DNA of 52,176 nucleotides, taken from Paracoccus binzhouensis. GTDB lineage: Bacteria; Pseudomonadota; Alphaproteobacteria; Rhodobacterales; Rhodobacteraceae. The DNA is taken from NCBI RefSeq assembly GCF_016446475.1, contig NZ_JAEHFP010000014.1, positions 1-52,176 of the forward strand. Direction: 5' to 3'. Under the pieces are notes generated by a model, which was not told the origin of the DNA, searched no databases, and saw nothing but the letters and a program-made list of their open reading frames with translations. The translations under genes were made by a program, and so were the position numbers. Shown here piece by piece: positions 1-9,412 of this stretch. Each line of letters starts with the position of its first letter. The first letter of the stretch is position 1.

Positions 1-252
1 CGGGGCGGGCGCGGCGACCTGGGGCGCCAGAGCCGGGGCCGGGGCAGCGGCGGGCGCGGCCACGGCCTGCACGACCTGCTTGTTCTGCTTCGAGAGGCTG
101 ACGGTCAGGCGATCGTTCTCGTCATATTCGCGCTTGACGGTCAGTTCGGTCAGCTCGTTGCGGTTGAGCAGCTCGGCAAGGGCCTGGATGAAGGCGACAT
201 CGCCCTCGTGATGGCGCTTTTCGTGACCAGCTTCTTTGGAATCGTCGCTCAT
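1..252 (-). CDS. accB: Biotin carboxyl carrier protein of acetyl-CoA carboxylase, N-terminal part (truncated by window edge)
   Basis: The product would carry biotin for acetyl-CoA carboxylase, the first committed step of cytoplasmic fatty acid synthesis. Only the first 84 codons are present. The N-terminus has the helical segment DVAFIQALAELLNRNELTEL followed by VKREYDENDRLTVSLSK, which matches how AccB begins in Rhodobacterales. It then runs into the Ala/Pro-rich linker that precedes the biotinyl domain. The biotinylation motif lies outside the window. The ATG at 250-252 is preceded by an AGAGGAC ribosome binding site. The identification rests on the N-terminal domain alone, so it is likely rather than certain. 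An accC gene would be expected downstream, beyond position 1. Confidence 0.8.
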   Translation of the reverse strand, partial: MSDDSKEAGHEKRHHEGDVAFIQALAELLNRNELTELTVKREYDENDRLTVSLSKQNKQVVQAVAAPAAAPAPALAPQVAAPAP

Positions 253-308
253 GCCGTCCTCTGGAGATCGTTGTTGGTGCCGCGTTCTCTGCGCGGCGGC
301 GTTGGGGG

Positions 309-337
309 CTTATAAACCGGACTGGAAGCCGAGGGAA
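309..337 (-). promoter_or_regulatory. Candidate promoter of accB
   Basis: On the minus strand a TATAAG hexamer (309-314) lies 17 bases downstream of TTCCCT (332-337), in a local AT-rich spot within the 98-base gap before accB. A start of transcription near 302 would leave a leader of about 50 bases. The -10 match is fair and the -35 match poor. Confidence 0.3.
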
Positions 338-350
338 AGGGATTTGCCGT

Positions 351-1241
351 CTAGCGCCGGCGTTTCCAGCGCCGATGCACCCAGAACCATTGCTCCATAT
401 GGGCGCGCACCAGCCGCTCCAGATCGTCGTTCAGCGCCTGCATCATGGTCCGCGGATCGCTGTGCGGCACCGGCTCGCCGACCTCGACGCGGAAGCTCAG
501 CCCGTCGGGCTGGCGCACCCCGGCAATGGGCAGGATCAGCGCGTCGTAGCGCAGCGCCAGTTCGGCCGGGGTCAGCACGGTCCTGGTGGGCAGGCCGAAG
601 AAGCGCAGTTCGGTGCCATGGTCGTCGAACTGGTCGAAACCCAGCGCCATCCAGCCGCCGCCCTTGAGAAAGCGCAGCATCGCGGCTAGCCCGGCGCGAC
701 CGCGCGGGAACATCGGCTCGGCGATGGCGCGCATGGCGGGGATGTAATGGCGGTTGAAGGCCTCGTTGTTCATCGGCCGGTAGAGCGCGCCGACCGGCCA
801 GCCGCGCCCCGAAAGCGCGGCCCGCATGGCGTCGTAATTGCCGAAATGCGCCACCGCCAGGATCACCGGGCGTCCTGCCTGCGCGGCCTGTTCCAGCGCC
901 GGCAGGCCGGGGCCGGTCAGCGGGTCGGCGGCATGGATGCGGTCGGTGAACTCTGTGCCGGAATAGATCTCGGCCAGCGAGCGGCCGGCATTGGCCGGCA
1001 CGGCGCGCAGCAGCTGGCGCACCTCGCTTTCGGTCAGGTCGGGCCGCGCCATGGCCAGGTTGGCGCGGATGCGGCTGCGCCAGCCGGCCAGCGGCCCCAG
1101 CACATGGGCGAACAGCCAGCCCATCGCGGGGATGCGCCGGCGATAGGGCAGCAGCCGGGCCAGGCCCATGATGGCGAGGAAGGCGCCGTTGGCGATGCGG
1201 TCGCGCAGGGCCACCGGCTCGGGTATGTCGGTCTCGCTCAT
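351..1241 (-). CDS. Lysophospholipid/lipid A type acyltransferase (LpxL/HtrB family)
   Basis: This 296-residue protein belongs to the bacterial lipid A (lauroyl/myristoyl) acyltransferase family, which transfers acyl chains from acyl-ACP to lipid A precursors at the inner membrane. The catalytic HX4D motif is visible as HFGNYD at residues 132-137. A hydrophobic N-terminal stretch around residues 18-50 would anchor it to the membrane, and the C-terminus ends in a basic tail. Length matches the family (about 290-310). It starts 24 bases after the EamA gene ends, so the two may be cotranscribed. Some homologues in Rhodobacterales acylate other lipids, so the exact acceptor is not settled by sequence. 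Confidence 0.85.
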   Translation of the reverse strand: MSETDIPEPVALRDRIANGAFLAIMGLARLLPYRRRIPAMGWLFAHVLGPLAGWRSRIRANLAMARPDLTESEVRQLLRAVPANAGRSLAEIYSGTEFTDRIHAADPLTGPGLPALEQAAQAGRPVILAVAHFGNYDAMRAALSGRGWPVGALYRPMNNEAFNRHYIPAMRAIAEPMFPRGRAGLAAMLRFLKGGGWMALGFDQFDDHGTELRFFGLPTRTVLTPAELALRYDALILPIAGVRQPDGLSFRVEVGEPVPHSDPRTMMQALNDDLERLVRAHMEQWFWVHRRWKRRR

Positions 1242-1265
1242 CGCGGTCCTGTTCAGCCAGTTCTG

Positions 1266-2192
1266 TCAGGCGGGCCGGTTCATCGCGCGGGCCTCGCGCA
1301 TCCAGACATATAGCCCCGCGGCCACGATGATCAACGCGCCGATCACCGTCCAGAGGTCGGGCAGGGTGCCCCAGATGAGCCAGCCCCAGAGCCCGGCCCA
1401 GATCAGCCCGGTATAGCCGAAGGGGGCGATGGCGGCAGCCTCGGCCAGGGCGAAGGCGCGGATCAGCAGTGCCTGCGCCGCGGTGCCGAGGCTGCCGAGC
1501 AGCAGGAAGGCCCAGAGATCGCCGGGTGCGATGGGCTGCCAGAAGAACGGCACCGCCAGCGAGGACAGCACCGAGCCGACCAGCGCCGACCACAGCACCG
1601 AGGTGGCGGTGGAATCGCTGCGGGCGATGCGGGTCAGGATCGCGCCGGCGGCATAGGTAAAGGCGGCGACCAGCGCCAGCAGCGCCGCCGGATGGAAGAC
1701 GCCGGCGCCGGGGCGGATGATGACCAGCGCCCCGCAAAGCGCGGCGAGGATGCCCAGGATGCGGCGGATGCCGATGGATTCGCCCAGGAAGATCGCGGCG
1801 CCCAGCGTGATCAGCACCGGGTTGATGTCCATGATCGCGGTGGCCTCGGCCAGGCCGATGAATTGCAGCGCGCTGAAGAACAGCAGGATCGAGCCGAGCT
1901 GCGTCAGGCCGCGGAAGAACTGCACCGCCGGCCGCCGGGTGGCGAGCGCGCCGCGCAGCCGCGGCGCGAAGATGACCGCGACGATGGCCAGGTTGGTGAC
2001 GAAGCGCGCCCAGACCACCTGCACCGGATGGTAGAGCGTCGAGAGATGCTTGCCGGTCGCATCCATCAGCGTGAACAGGAAGATCGCCAGCAGCAGCAGC
2101 AGGATGCCGCGCAGCTGCGTGGCACGGCCCGGATCGCCCGCCGGGGCGAGGATCGGCGGCAATGCGCCGGGGATGGGTTCGGGCGGTGTCAT
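1266..2192 (-). CDS. EamA/DMT family transporter
   Basis: This 308-residue protein has ten hydrophobic segments arranged as two repeats of five, the architecture of the drug/metabolite transporter (EamA) superfamily of inner-membrane exporters. The first repeat begins near residue 28 after a Pro-rich cytoplasmic leader, and the second repeat begins near residue 160. The start at 2192 has a GAGGGAC ribosome binding site. The substrate cannot be read from sequence, since members export amino acids, nucleotides or other metabolites. It lies directly upstream of the acyltransferase in the same orientation. Confidence 0.85.
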   Translation of the reverse strand: MTPPEPIPGALPPILAPAGDPGRATQLRGILLLLLAIFLFTLMDATGKHLSTLYHPVQVVWARFVTNLAIVAVIFAPRLRGALATRRPAVQFFRGLTQLGSILLFFSALQFIGLAEATAIMDINPVLITLGAAIFLGESIGIRRILGILAALCGALVIIRPGAGVFHPAALLALVAAFTYAAGAILTRIARSDSTATSVLWSALVGSVLSSLAVPFFWQPIAPGDLWAFLLLGSLGTAAQALLIRAFALAEAAAIAPFGYTGLIWAGLWGWLIWGTLPDLWTVIGALIIVAAGLYVWMREARAMNRPA

Positions 2193-2330
2193 GGCGGGTC
2201 CCTCGTGCCGCCGTTATGCCTTCGGACGGCGGCGGGGTCCATGGGGCGCGCGGATGCCGGGCCGCGCCGTCGCCTGAATATTTGGGAAACGGTGCAAGGC
2301 AGCCGCGGCGGCTTTCCCGGGGCGCCGGGG

Positions 2331-2355
2331 CATGGGTATTTGGGGAGCAAAGAAG
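2331..2355 (-). repeat. Terminator-tail repeat, copy 1 (after tkt)
   Basis: Read on the minus strand, this stretch consists of CTTCTTTGCTC, two C bases and CCAAATACCCATG. The same 25-base pattern recurs at 29717-29740, 29668-29692 (opposite orientation) and 40248-40272, with degenerate copies around 42984-43056. Here it sits 16 bases past the tkt terminator hairpin. A weaker relative containing CCCAAATATTC on the minus strand lies at about 2275-2290. Confidence 0.7.
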
Positions 2356-2371
2356 CCGGTTGGATAGGAAG

Positions 2372-2397
2372 GGGCCGCGCCAGGGTGGGCGCGGCCC
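2372..2397 (-). terminator. Hairpin terminator of tkt
   Basis: GGGCCGCGC (2372-2380) and GCGCGGCCC (2389-2397) form a perfect 9-base-pair stem with an 8-base loop, starting 8 bases past the tkt stop codon. There is no simple U-run. The downstream sequence is the CTTCTTTGCTC repeat tail instead. Confidence 0.65.
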
Positions 2398-2405
2398 GTC
2401 AGGGC

Positions 2406-4424
2406 TTAGCCGAGCAGGCGGCGGGCCTCGGCGACGGCGGCTTCGGCGGTGATGCCGAATTCCTTGTAGAGCGTCGGTGCCGGGGCCGAGGCGCCGAAGC
2501 CGGTCATGCCGATGAAGCCGGAGGCTTCCTCGCGCCCGCGCTCGCCCAGGAGCAGCCAGTCCCAGGGCTGGCGCACAGCGGCCTCGATGGCAATGCGCAC
2601 GGTGCCGGCGGGCAGGACCTGCCGGCGGTATTCGGCATCCTGGTCGCGGAAAAGCTCCATCGACGGCACCGAGACGACGCGGGTCGGCACGCCCTCGGCC
2701 TCGAGCGTCTCGCGCGCGGCGACGGCGATCTCGACCTCGGAGCCCGAGGCCATCAGGATCACCCTGGGCGCGGCGCTGGCCTCGCGCAGCACATAGGCGC
2801 CGCGGGCGGTCAGGTTCTCGCCCGCCTGTTCGCGAAGCGTCGGCAGGTTCTGGCGCGACAGGGCCATGACCGTCGGGGTGGAGTCGCTCGACAGCGCGAT
2901 TTCCCAGGCCTCGGCGGTCTCGATCAGGTCGCAGGGGCGCAGGGTCAGCGTGTTGGGCGTGGCGCGGCAGATCGCCAGGTGCTCGACCGGCTGGTGGGTC
3001 GGGCCGTCCTCGCCCAGGCCGATGCTGTCATGGGTCATGACATAGGTCACCGGCAGGCCCATCAGCGCCGAAAGCCGCATGGCGCCGCGGGCGTAGTCGG
3101 TGAAGCACATGAAGGTGCCGCCATAGGGGCGCAGGCCGCCATGCAGCCAGATGCCATTCATCGCCGCCGCCATGCCGTGTTCGCGGATGCCGTAATAGAT
3201 ATAGCGGCCCCGGCGGTTCTCGGGCGTGAAGGCGCCCAGATCCTTGGTCCTGGTGTTGTTCGAGCCGGTCAGGTCGGCCGAGCCGCCGATGGTTTCCGGC
3301 AGTTCGGGATTCACCACCTCGAGCACCATCTCGCTGGCCTTGCGGGTCGCGACCTTGGGCTTGCTGGCCAGCGCCTGCTGCTTCAGCGCGGCGATGGTGG
3401 GCGCCAGCCGGTCGCTGACCCCGCCCGAGATGCGGCGGGCGAATTCGTCGCGGTTTTCCGCCGCATCGACGCGGGCGGCCCAGGCTTCGCGTGCCTCGCG
3501 GCCGCGGGAGCCGATGGCGCGCCAGTCGGCCAGGATGTCCTCGGGGATCACGAAGGGGCCATGTTCCCAGCCATAGGCGGCGCGGGCGGCGGCGATCTCC
3601 TCGGCCCCAAGCGGCGAGCCATGCGCGGCCGAGCTGTCCTGTTTCTTCGGCGCGCCGTAGCCGATGATGGTCTTGCAGGCGACCAGCACCGGGCGGTCGT
3701 CCTGGCCGCTGGCGGCGTCGGAAAGCGCGCGCTCGATATCGGCCGGGTCGTGGCCGTCGCAGGACAGCGTGCGCCAGCCCGAGGCCTCGAAGCGTTTCAG
3801 CTGGTCGGTCGAATCCGACAGCGACACGCGGCCGTCGATGGTGATGTCGTTGTGGTCCCAGAGCACGATCAGGTTCTTCAGCTTCTGGTGGCCGGCCAGG
3901 CCGATCGCCTCCTGGCTGATGCCCTCCATCAGGCAGCCGTCGCCGGCGATGACCCAGGTCTTGTGGCTGCAGAGATCGGAGCCGAACTGGGCGCGCATCG
4001 CCTCTTCGGCGATGGCGAAGCCGACGGCGGTGGCGATGCCCTGGCCCAGCGGGCCGGTGGTGGTCTCGACCCCCTCGGCATGGCCGTATTCGGGATGGCC
4101 GGCGGTGATCGAGCCCCATTGCCGGAAGTTGCGGATCTGGTCGAGCGACATCTGCTCGTAGCCGGTCAGGTAGAGCAGCGAATAGATCAGCATCGAGCCG
4201 TGGCCGGCCGACAGCACGAAGCGGTCGCGGTCGAACCAGTTCGGCGCGGCGGCGTCGAATTTCAGGTGGTTGCGGAACAGCACCGTGGCGACGTCGGCCA
4301 TGCCCATCGGCATGCCGGGATGGCCGGACTGCGCCGCCTCGACGGCGTCCATGGAAAGGGCGCGGATGGCGGTGGCGAGGCGCCAGTGGGCGGGATCGGC
4401 CTTGCGGCGGGCAGCGATGTCCAT
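2406..4424 (-). CDS. tkt: Transketolase
   Basis: Transketolase moves two-carbon ketol units between sugar phosphates in the pentose phosphate pathway and, where present, the Calvin cycle. It is a cytoplasmic, thiamine diphosphate-dependent enzyme. The 672-residue length is typical. The N-terminal SGHPGMPMG motif (residues 33-41) contributes the active-site histidine, and GDG at 161-163 begins the thiamine diphosphate/metal motif. The pyrimidine-binding domain follows, with [13 protein letters not shown], and then a C-terminal domain. The start codon at 4424 opens directly into the conserved N-terminal helix region. It is divergent from the glycosyltransferase-like gene across 95 bases, and is followed by a clear hairpin and the repeat tail. 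Confidence 0.96.
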   Translation of the reverse strand: MDIAARRKADPAHWRLATAIRALSMDAVEAAQSGHPGMPMGMADVATVLFRNHLKFDAAAPNWFDRDRFVLSAGHGSMLIYSLLYLTGYEQMSLDQIRNFRQWGSITAGHPEYGHAEGVETTTGPLGQGIATAVGFAIAEEAMRAQFGSDLCSHKTWVIAGDGCLMEGISQEAIGLAGHQKLKNLIVLWDHNDITIDGRVSLSDSTDQLKRFEASGWRTLSCDGHDPADIERALSDAASGQDDRPVLVACKTIIGYGAPKKQDSSAAHGSPLGAEEIAAARAAYGWEHGPFVIPEDILADWRAIGSRGREAREAWAARVDAAENRDEFARRISGGVSDRLAPTIAALKQQALASKPKVATRKASEMVLEVVNPELPETIGGSADLTGSNNTRTKDLGAFTPENRRGRYIYYGIREHGMAAAMNGIWLHGGLRPYGGTFMCFTDYARGAMRLSALMGLPVTYVMTHDSIGLGEDGPTHQPVEHLAICRATPNTLTLRPCDLIETAEAWEIALSSDSTPTVMALSRQNLPTLREQAGENLTARGAYVLREASAAPRVILMASGSEVEIAVAARETLEAEGVPTRVVSVPSMELFRDQDAEYRRQVLPAGTVRIAIEAAVRQPWDWLLLGERGREEASGFIGMTGFGASAPAPTLYKEFGITAEAAVAEARRLLG

Positions 4425-4519
4425 ATCGGGATTTCCGTGCTGTTGGATGGCGGCAGGTCCTGATAGGCAGGCAGGCGCGCGGTTGCAAGCCGCGTCGGGT
4501 TCGGACAGGGCGGTTTGGC

Positions 4520-6436
4520 ATGACTGAAGACGTCTCGATCATCGGCTTTCGCCAGGACCGGATCGGCGCAAGGCTGATCTGCCTGCTCAATGTCATGCGG
4601 CTGGCGCGCAGGTTCGGGGTGAAGGGGCGCTACCTGTGGCTTTCGGAACCCGGCGGGCCCTATCCGGAACTGGTCGATCCGCGCGATTTCCTGTCGGCCG
4701 ATTTCGTGGCCGAGCATATCGCCGTGGTCGAGGCCCCGCCGCAGCGGGCCGGGCTGCAGAACCTGCGCGCCGTGGCGCCGGGCATGAACCGTGCCGGCTT
4801 TGCCAAAGCCCTGGCCGAGGGACGGCGCTATGAATGCGACGCCATGTCCGAAGTGGTCTGCTTCATGGACGAGAAGCCGGCCGAGCTTGCCGCCGAGATC
4901 CGGGCGGTGGCGCGTCAGTTGACCCTGTCAGAGCGGCTGTGCCGGGCGCTGGAAGACGCCCGGCGCATCGTTGCCGGGGCCGGCGGCGGCAGGCCCATCG
5001 CCATCCATGTCCGGCGCGGCGACATCCTGGACGGCGATCCCTGGTCCTATTCCTCGTGGTCGTCGAAATATGTGCCGGACGAATTCTTCCGCGCCTTCAT
5101 CTCGGGCAGCCAGGGCCCGGTCATCGCCTTTTCCGACACGCCGGCCGCCATCGCGCATCTGCGCCAGGGCGATCCGCGGCTGCTGGCGGGGGACGACCTG
5201 CTGGATGCCGGCGCCCTGTCCCCGGCCGAGCGCGACCTGCTGGAGCTGCTGCTGATGGCCGGATGCGCCAAGGTCGGCGCGCCGAGCCACAGCGCCTTCT
5301 CGCGCGCCGCGGCGCTCTTGGGCGGCTGCCGGATCGTGGCGCTGCCGAACGATCTGCCCGGCGGCCTGCGGCTGCAGGCCTATGATGCCCTGCTGGCGCG
5401 GGTGATCGACCGGCCCGACAGTTTCTTCGCTCCGGGCGATCTGGCGCAGAGCGCCAGCTATGCGGCGCGTCACGCCATGACCAGCGGTCGCGGCAGCGCG
5501 CTGGTCGATGCGCTGGCTCCGTGCGAGGCGCTGCTGGAGCGTTTCCCGTTCCTTTACCGCGAGCTTGCCGTTGCCGCCTGGGCCGCCGGCCGGGTGCAAA
5601 AGGCCCGCAAGCTGGCGCGGCGGGGGCTCGATTCGCCGCTGATCCGCAACCGCGACAAGCCGCCTTGCCGGCAGGTGCTGCTGATGACCGAGGCGCAGGC
5701 CGGGGGCACCGGCATTGACGCCGCCTTCCTGGGCATGATCCTGACCGGCCGCGCCGCCGAGGGGCCGATCATGCCGGTGCTGGCGCATCGGCTGGTCGCC
5801 CAGGGCAGCGCGGCGGCGCGGGTGCTGCTGTTTCCGCCGGCGCTGCTGGGCGCTTGTGCCCGGCCCGATCCGCTGGGCGGCAAGGCCGAGGCGCTGCCGC
5901 TCTGGGCCCTGCGCATCGACTGGTCGGAATTCGTCCGCAACCCGGCGCTGCAGGGCGAGATGCTGCTCTGGCCCGATATGTGGCGCAAGCTGGCCCCTGC
6001 CGCCGCCGGCCTGGCAGAGATTGAGGCGGCGCTGGCTGCGGGCGGCAGGCCGGAACTGCCCGGCGGCGACGGTGCGGCGCGGCTGGGCTTCTGCGCCGCC
6101 ATCCTGCGGCTGCATGGCCGGCTGAAGCGCGCCTTCGCGCTGCTGCACTGGCTCGACGAGGCGCAGCCCGGCCAGGCGCTGACCCGCAAGCGCCTGGCGG
6201 ACGGCTGTTTCGCCGCCGGCAACCGCAAGGCCGGGCATCGCTGGCTGGATGCGGCGCTGGAACTGGCGCCGGGCAACGCCATGCTGCTGCTGTCTCAGGC
6301 CCTTCGCGCCGCCGAGGAGGGCGACGACGCCCGCGTCGCGGCCCTGGCGCAGGTGGCGGCCGAGGCCTGGCCGGAGTTGCGGCTGGAACAGGCAATCCGG
6401 CAGGCGCGGCGCGGCGGAATGCCCGCCGGGCGCTGA
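4520..6436 (+). CDS. Fucosyltransferase-like protein with C-terminal helical repeat region
   Basis: This 638-residue protein carries hallmarks of the GT11/GT23-type fucosyltransferase fold. AIHVRRGD (161-168) holds the GDP-sugar-binding HxRRGD motif. VIAFSD (201-206) matches the following beta-strand motif. [19 protein letters not shown] (243-261) corresponds to the C-terminal sugar-nucleotide loop that in GT11 reads roughly as a Ser-Phe-Ser segment. The region after about residue 330 is Ala/Leu-rich and helical, and residues 540-630 look like tetratricopeptide-type repeats. There is no signal peptide, so it would act in the cytoplasm. The acceptor is unknown. It stands alone between tkt (divergent) and a permease. 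A GDP-sugar pathway gene set lies 22 kb away. Family-level assignment is by motif only. Confidence 0.6.
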   Translation: MTEDVSIIGFRQDRIGARLICLLNVMRLARRFGVKGRYLWLSEPGGPYPELVDPRDFLSADFVAEHIAVVEAPPQRAGLQNLRAVAPGMNRAGFAKALAEGRRYECDAMSEVVCFMDEKPAELAAEIRAVARQLTLSERLCRALEDARRIVAGAGGGRPIAIHVRRGDILDGDPWSYSSWSSKYVPDEFFRAFISGSQGPVIAFSDTPAAIAHLRQGDPRLLAGDDLLDAGALSPAERDLLELLLMAGCAKVGAPSHSAFSRAAALLGGCRIVALPNDLPGGLRLQAYDALLARVIDRPDSFFAPGDLAQSASYAARHAMTSGRGSALVDALAPCEALLERFPFLYRELAVAAWAAGRVQKARKLARRGLDSPLIRNRDKPPCRQVLLMTEAQAGGTGIDAAFLGMILTGRAAEGPIMPVLAHRLVAQGSAAARVLLFPPALLGACARPDPLGGKAEALPLWALRIDWSEFVRNPALQGEMLLWPDMWRKLAPAAAGLAEIEAALAAGGRPELPGGDGAARLGFCAAILRLHGRLKRAFALLHWLDEAQPGQALTRKRLADGCFAAGNRKAGHRWLDAALELAPGNAMLLLSQALRAAEEGDDARVAALAQVAAEAWPELRLEQAIRQARRGGMPAGR

Positions 6437-6536
6437 TCGGCGGCCCGCCGTCCGCGCGATCGCCGGAAAGGATTTGCCAAAGCCGGGCAGAGCCCGCAAC
6501 CTGCCGGTAAAGTGCAATCCGGACAGGGGGTTTCCA

Positions 6537-8027
6537 ATGGCAAGGTCTGCAACATCCGCGGTGGAGCCGGTCGACGAGATCCTGCCGCCGCTGCGCATGG
6601 CGACACTGGGCCTGCAGCATGTGCTGGTCATGTATGCCGGCGCGGTGGCGGTGCCGCTGATCGTCGGCCGGGCGCTGAAGCTTGCGCCCGAGGACGTGGC
6701 CTTCCTGATCTCGGCCGACCTGTTCTGCTGCGGCGTGGCCACGATCATCCAGTCGCTGGGGGTGACGCGCTGGTTCGGCATCCAGCTGCCGGTGATGATG
6801 GGGGTGACCTTCGCCTCGGTCGGGCCGATGGTGGCGATGGCCAATGCCTATCCGGGGCCGGACGGGGCGCGGATGATCTTCGGCGCCATCATCGGCGCCG
6901 GCATCGTCGCCATGATTATCGCGCCCTTCGTCGGCCGGATGCTGAAATTCTTTCCGCCGCTGGTCACCGGCACCATCATCCTGGTGATCGGCGTCACGCT
7001 GATGCGGGTGGGGATCAACTGGATCTTCGGCAACCCGGTCGGGCCGACCGCGCCCAAGCTGGTGGACCCGGTCGCGGCGGGTTGGCTGAACCAGCTGAAG
7101 GATCTGGCCGGAACCGGCGCGGTGCCGGCGCTGCCCGAAGGCTTCGCCCCGGCGCCCAGCGTGCAGAACCCGCTTTACGCCCAGCCGGTCAACATCGCCA
7201 TCTCGGGCGTGGTGCTGGTGGCGATCCTGCTGATCGCACGCTTCGGCCGCGGCTTCGTCGCCAATATCGCCGTGCTTCTGGGCATGCTGATCGGCGCGGC
7301 GCTGACCATCCTGCTGGGCCAGATGACCTTCGACAAGGTGGCCGAGGCGCATTGGTTCGGCATCGTCGCGCCCTTCCATTTCGGCATGCCGATCTTTGAC
7401 CCGGTGCTGATCGTGACCATGGTGCTGGTGATGATCGTGGTGATGATCGAATCGACCGGCATGTTCCTGGCTTTGGGCGAGATGACCGGGCGCGAGATCA
7501 CCCCGCAGCGGCTCAGCGCCGGGCTGCGCACCGACGGGCTCGGCACGCTGATCGGCGGCATCTTCAACACCTTCCCCTATACCTCCTTCAGCCAGAATGT
7601 CGGGCTTGTCGGCGTCACCGGCATCAAGAGCCGCTTCATCTGCGTCGCCGGCGGGCTGATCCTGATCCTGTTCGGGCTGGTGCCCAAGATGGGCGCGGCG
7701 GTGGAATCGCTGCCGACCCCGGTGCTGGGCGGGGCGGGCCTTGTGATGTTCGGGATGGTCGCCGCGACGGGAATCCGCATCCTCTCGACGGTGGATTTCG
7801 CCGGCAACCGCAACCACCTGTTCGTGGTGGCGGTGGCGCTCGGCTTCGGGATGATCCCGCTGATCGCGCCCGACTTCAAGCAATGGCTGCCGCATGCCAT
7901 CCACCCGTTGATCGAATCGGGCATCCTGCTGGCCACCATCGCGGCGGTGGCGCTGAACGCCTTCTTCAACGGCACCGGCGGCAGCGCCGAGGACGCCAAG
8001 CGCGCCGCCAGCATGGCCGATCACTGA
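6537..8027 (+). CDS. NCS2 family nucleobase permease (xanthine/urate type)
   Basis: This 496-residue inner-membrane protein would import purines such as xanthine or urate with a cation. It shows the many hydrophobic spans of the NCS2 family. It also has the signature region NTFPYTSFSQNVGLVGVTG followed by IKSR, typical of the xanthine/urate branch rather than the uracil branch. The start is the ATG at 6537, since upstream in-frame codons overlap the previous gene and give non-membrane sequence. A short hairpin-like stretch follows the upstream gene at about 6439-6452. The stop overlaps the tail of the convergent CNNM-type gene by 7 bases. Exact substrate is inference. Confidence 0.88.
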   Translation: MARSATSAVEPVDEILPPLRMATLGLQHVLVMYAGAVAVPLIVGRALKLAPEDVAFLISADLFCCGVATIIQSLGVTRWFGIQLPVMMGVTFASVGPMVAMANAYPGPDGARMIFGAIIGAGIVAMIIAPFVGRMLKFFPPLVTGTIILVIGVTLMRVGINWIFGNPVGPTAPKLVDPVAAGWLNQLKDLAGTGAVPALPEGFAPAPSVQNPLYAQPVNIAISGVVLVAILLIARFGRGFVANIAVLLGMLIGAALTILLGQMTFDKVAEAHWFGIVAPFHFGMPIFDPVLIVTMVLVMIVVMIESTGMFLALGEMTGREITPQRLSAGLRTDGLGTLIGGIFNTFPYTSFSQNVGLVGVTGIKSRFICVAGGLILILFGLVPKMGAAVESLPTPVLGGAGLVMFGMVAATGIRILSTVDFAGNRNHLFVVAVALGFGMIPLIAPDFKQWLPHAIHPLIESGILLATIAAVALNAFFNGTGGSAEDAKRAASMADH

Positions 8028-9412
8028 TCGGCGGCGGGTTCGCGGGGGGGCGGGGCCTCGGCCAGGGGGCGGATGCGCAGGCGGGTGACGCGGTTCTCGC
8101 GCCGCGCCACGACCTCGAACCGATAGCCGTGGAAGGAAAACACCTGGCCCGGCGTCGGGATCGACTGGGCCATGTGGATCACCAGCCCGGCCACGGTATT
8201 GGCCTCGTCGTCCGGCAGCGACCAGTCCAGCGCCCGGTTCAGGTCGCGGATGGTCATGGCACCGTCGACCAGATAGTCGCCCTGCGCGTTCGGCGCCAGT
8301 GACTGCGCGGCGTCCATGTCGTGTTCGTCGGTGATCTCGCCCACGATCTCTTCCAGGATGTCCTCGAGCGTGATCAGCCCGCGCAGGCTGCCATATTCGT
8401 CCACCACCAGCGCGAAATGCGTGTGGCGTTTCAGGAATTCGCGCATCTGCTCGTCCAGCGAGGTGGTGTCGGGCACGAAATAGGGCGGCATGGCGGTGCT
8501 GAGCACGTCGAAGCTGCGCAGCGCCTCGGGGCCGCTTTCCTGCAGCGCCTTGCGCACCCCGCGCAAAAGATCCTTGGCGTGGATCACGCCGATCACGTTC
8601 TCGCGCTCGCCGCGATAGACGGGCAGGCGGGTATGCGGGCTTTGCAGCACCCGGTCCAGCACCGCCTCGGCGGAAAGGTCGGCGTCGATCATCTCGATCC
8701 GCGAGCGATGCAGCATGATCTCCTCGACCGAGCGGTCGCCCAGGTCAAGCGCGCCCATCAGCCGGTCGCGCTCCTCCTTCTGCACGGCGCCGCTGGACTG
8801 GGCGATGGCCAAGGCACCGGCGATCTCCTCCTGGACGGAAAACACCGGGCCGGACTGATGCGCGCGGATCCCGAACAGCGCCAGGATGCCGCGCGCGACC
8901 AGCCGCACCGCGGTCACGGCGGGCGACAGCAGCCGGGTCAGAAGGCCGAGCGGTCGCGCGACGCGGCCGGCCACCGCCTCGGGGGCAAGGCTGGCATAGG
9001 TCCTGGGCAGCACCTGGGCAAAGACCAGCACCAGCACGGTCATCGCCAGCGTCGCCGTCGCCACGGCGCCGGAGCCCATGAGCCGGGCGAAGAGCGCGGT
9101 GGCCAGGCTGGCGGCCAGGATGTTGACGACATTGTTGCCCAGCAGGATCGAGCCGAGCAGGCTTTCGCTGTCCTCGGTCGCCGCCAGCGCCCTTTGCGCG
9201 CCCGCGTCGCCCTTGTCGGCCCGGGCCCGCAGCTTGCTGCGGCTGGCGGCGGTCAGCGCGGTCTCGGAGCCCGAGAAGAAGGCCGAAAGCCCCAGCAGCA
9301 CCAGGATGGCGGCGCCGGTCAGCCAGAGGGCCGGGTCATGGCCGGCCGAGGCGGCAGCGGGGGCCGGATCGGCGGCCGGGACGGCGGCGGCCGCGGTCAG
9401 CAGGGCGATCAT
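8021..9412 (-). CDS. Hemolysin C/CNNM family membrane protein (DUF21, paired CBS, CorC_HlyC)
   Basis: This 463-residue protein has the order DUF21 transmembrane domain (about 25-215), two CBS domains (about 225-345) and a C-terminal CorC_HlyC domain (about 365-450). The family is linked to magnesium and other divalent cation homeostasis; the hemolysin name is historical. FFSGSETALTAASRSKLR marks the start of DUF21. The N-terminus contains an Ala/Pro-rich stretch before the first membrane span. The gene start overlaps the xerD stop in an ATGA, so the two are translationally coupled. Confidence 0.9.
   Translation of the reverse strand: MIALLTAAAAVPAADPAPAAASAGHDPALWLTGAAILVLLGLSAFFSGSETALTAASRSKLRARADKGDAGAQRALAATEDSESLLGSILLGNNVVNILAASLATALFARLMGSGAVATATLAMTVLVLVFAQVLPRTYASLAPEAVAGRVARPLGLLTRLLSPAVTAVRLVARGILALFGIRAHQSGPVFSVQEEIAGALAIAQSSGAVQKEERDRLMGALDLGDRSVEEIMLHRSRIEMIDADLSAEAVLDRVLQSPHTRLPVYRGERENVIGVIHAKDLLRGVRKALQESGPEALRSFDVLSTAMPPYFVPDTTSLDEQMREFLKRHTHFALVVDEYGSLRGLITLEDILEEIVGEITDEHDMDAAQSLAPNAQGDYLVDGAMTIRDLNRALDWSLPDDEANTVAGLVIHMAQSIPTPGQVFSFHGYRFEVVARRENRVTRLRIRPLAEAPPPREPAADQ

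Noticed and set aside
1692..4463. A 923-codon plus-strand reading frame
   Set aside because: It is antisense to tkt and the EamA gene and has Gly/Arg/Gln-rich shadow composition with no recognisable domain.
5769..8024. A 751-codon minus-strand reading frame over the permease
   Set aside because: The sequence is rich in His, Asp and Arg, has no domain features and lies opposite the clear NCS2 permease and the transferase.
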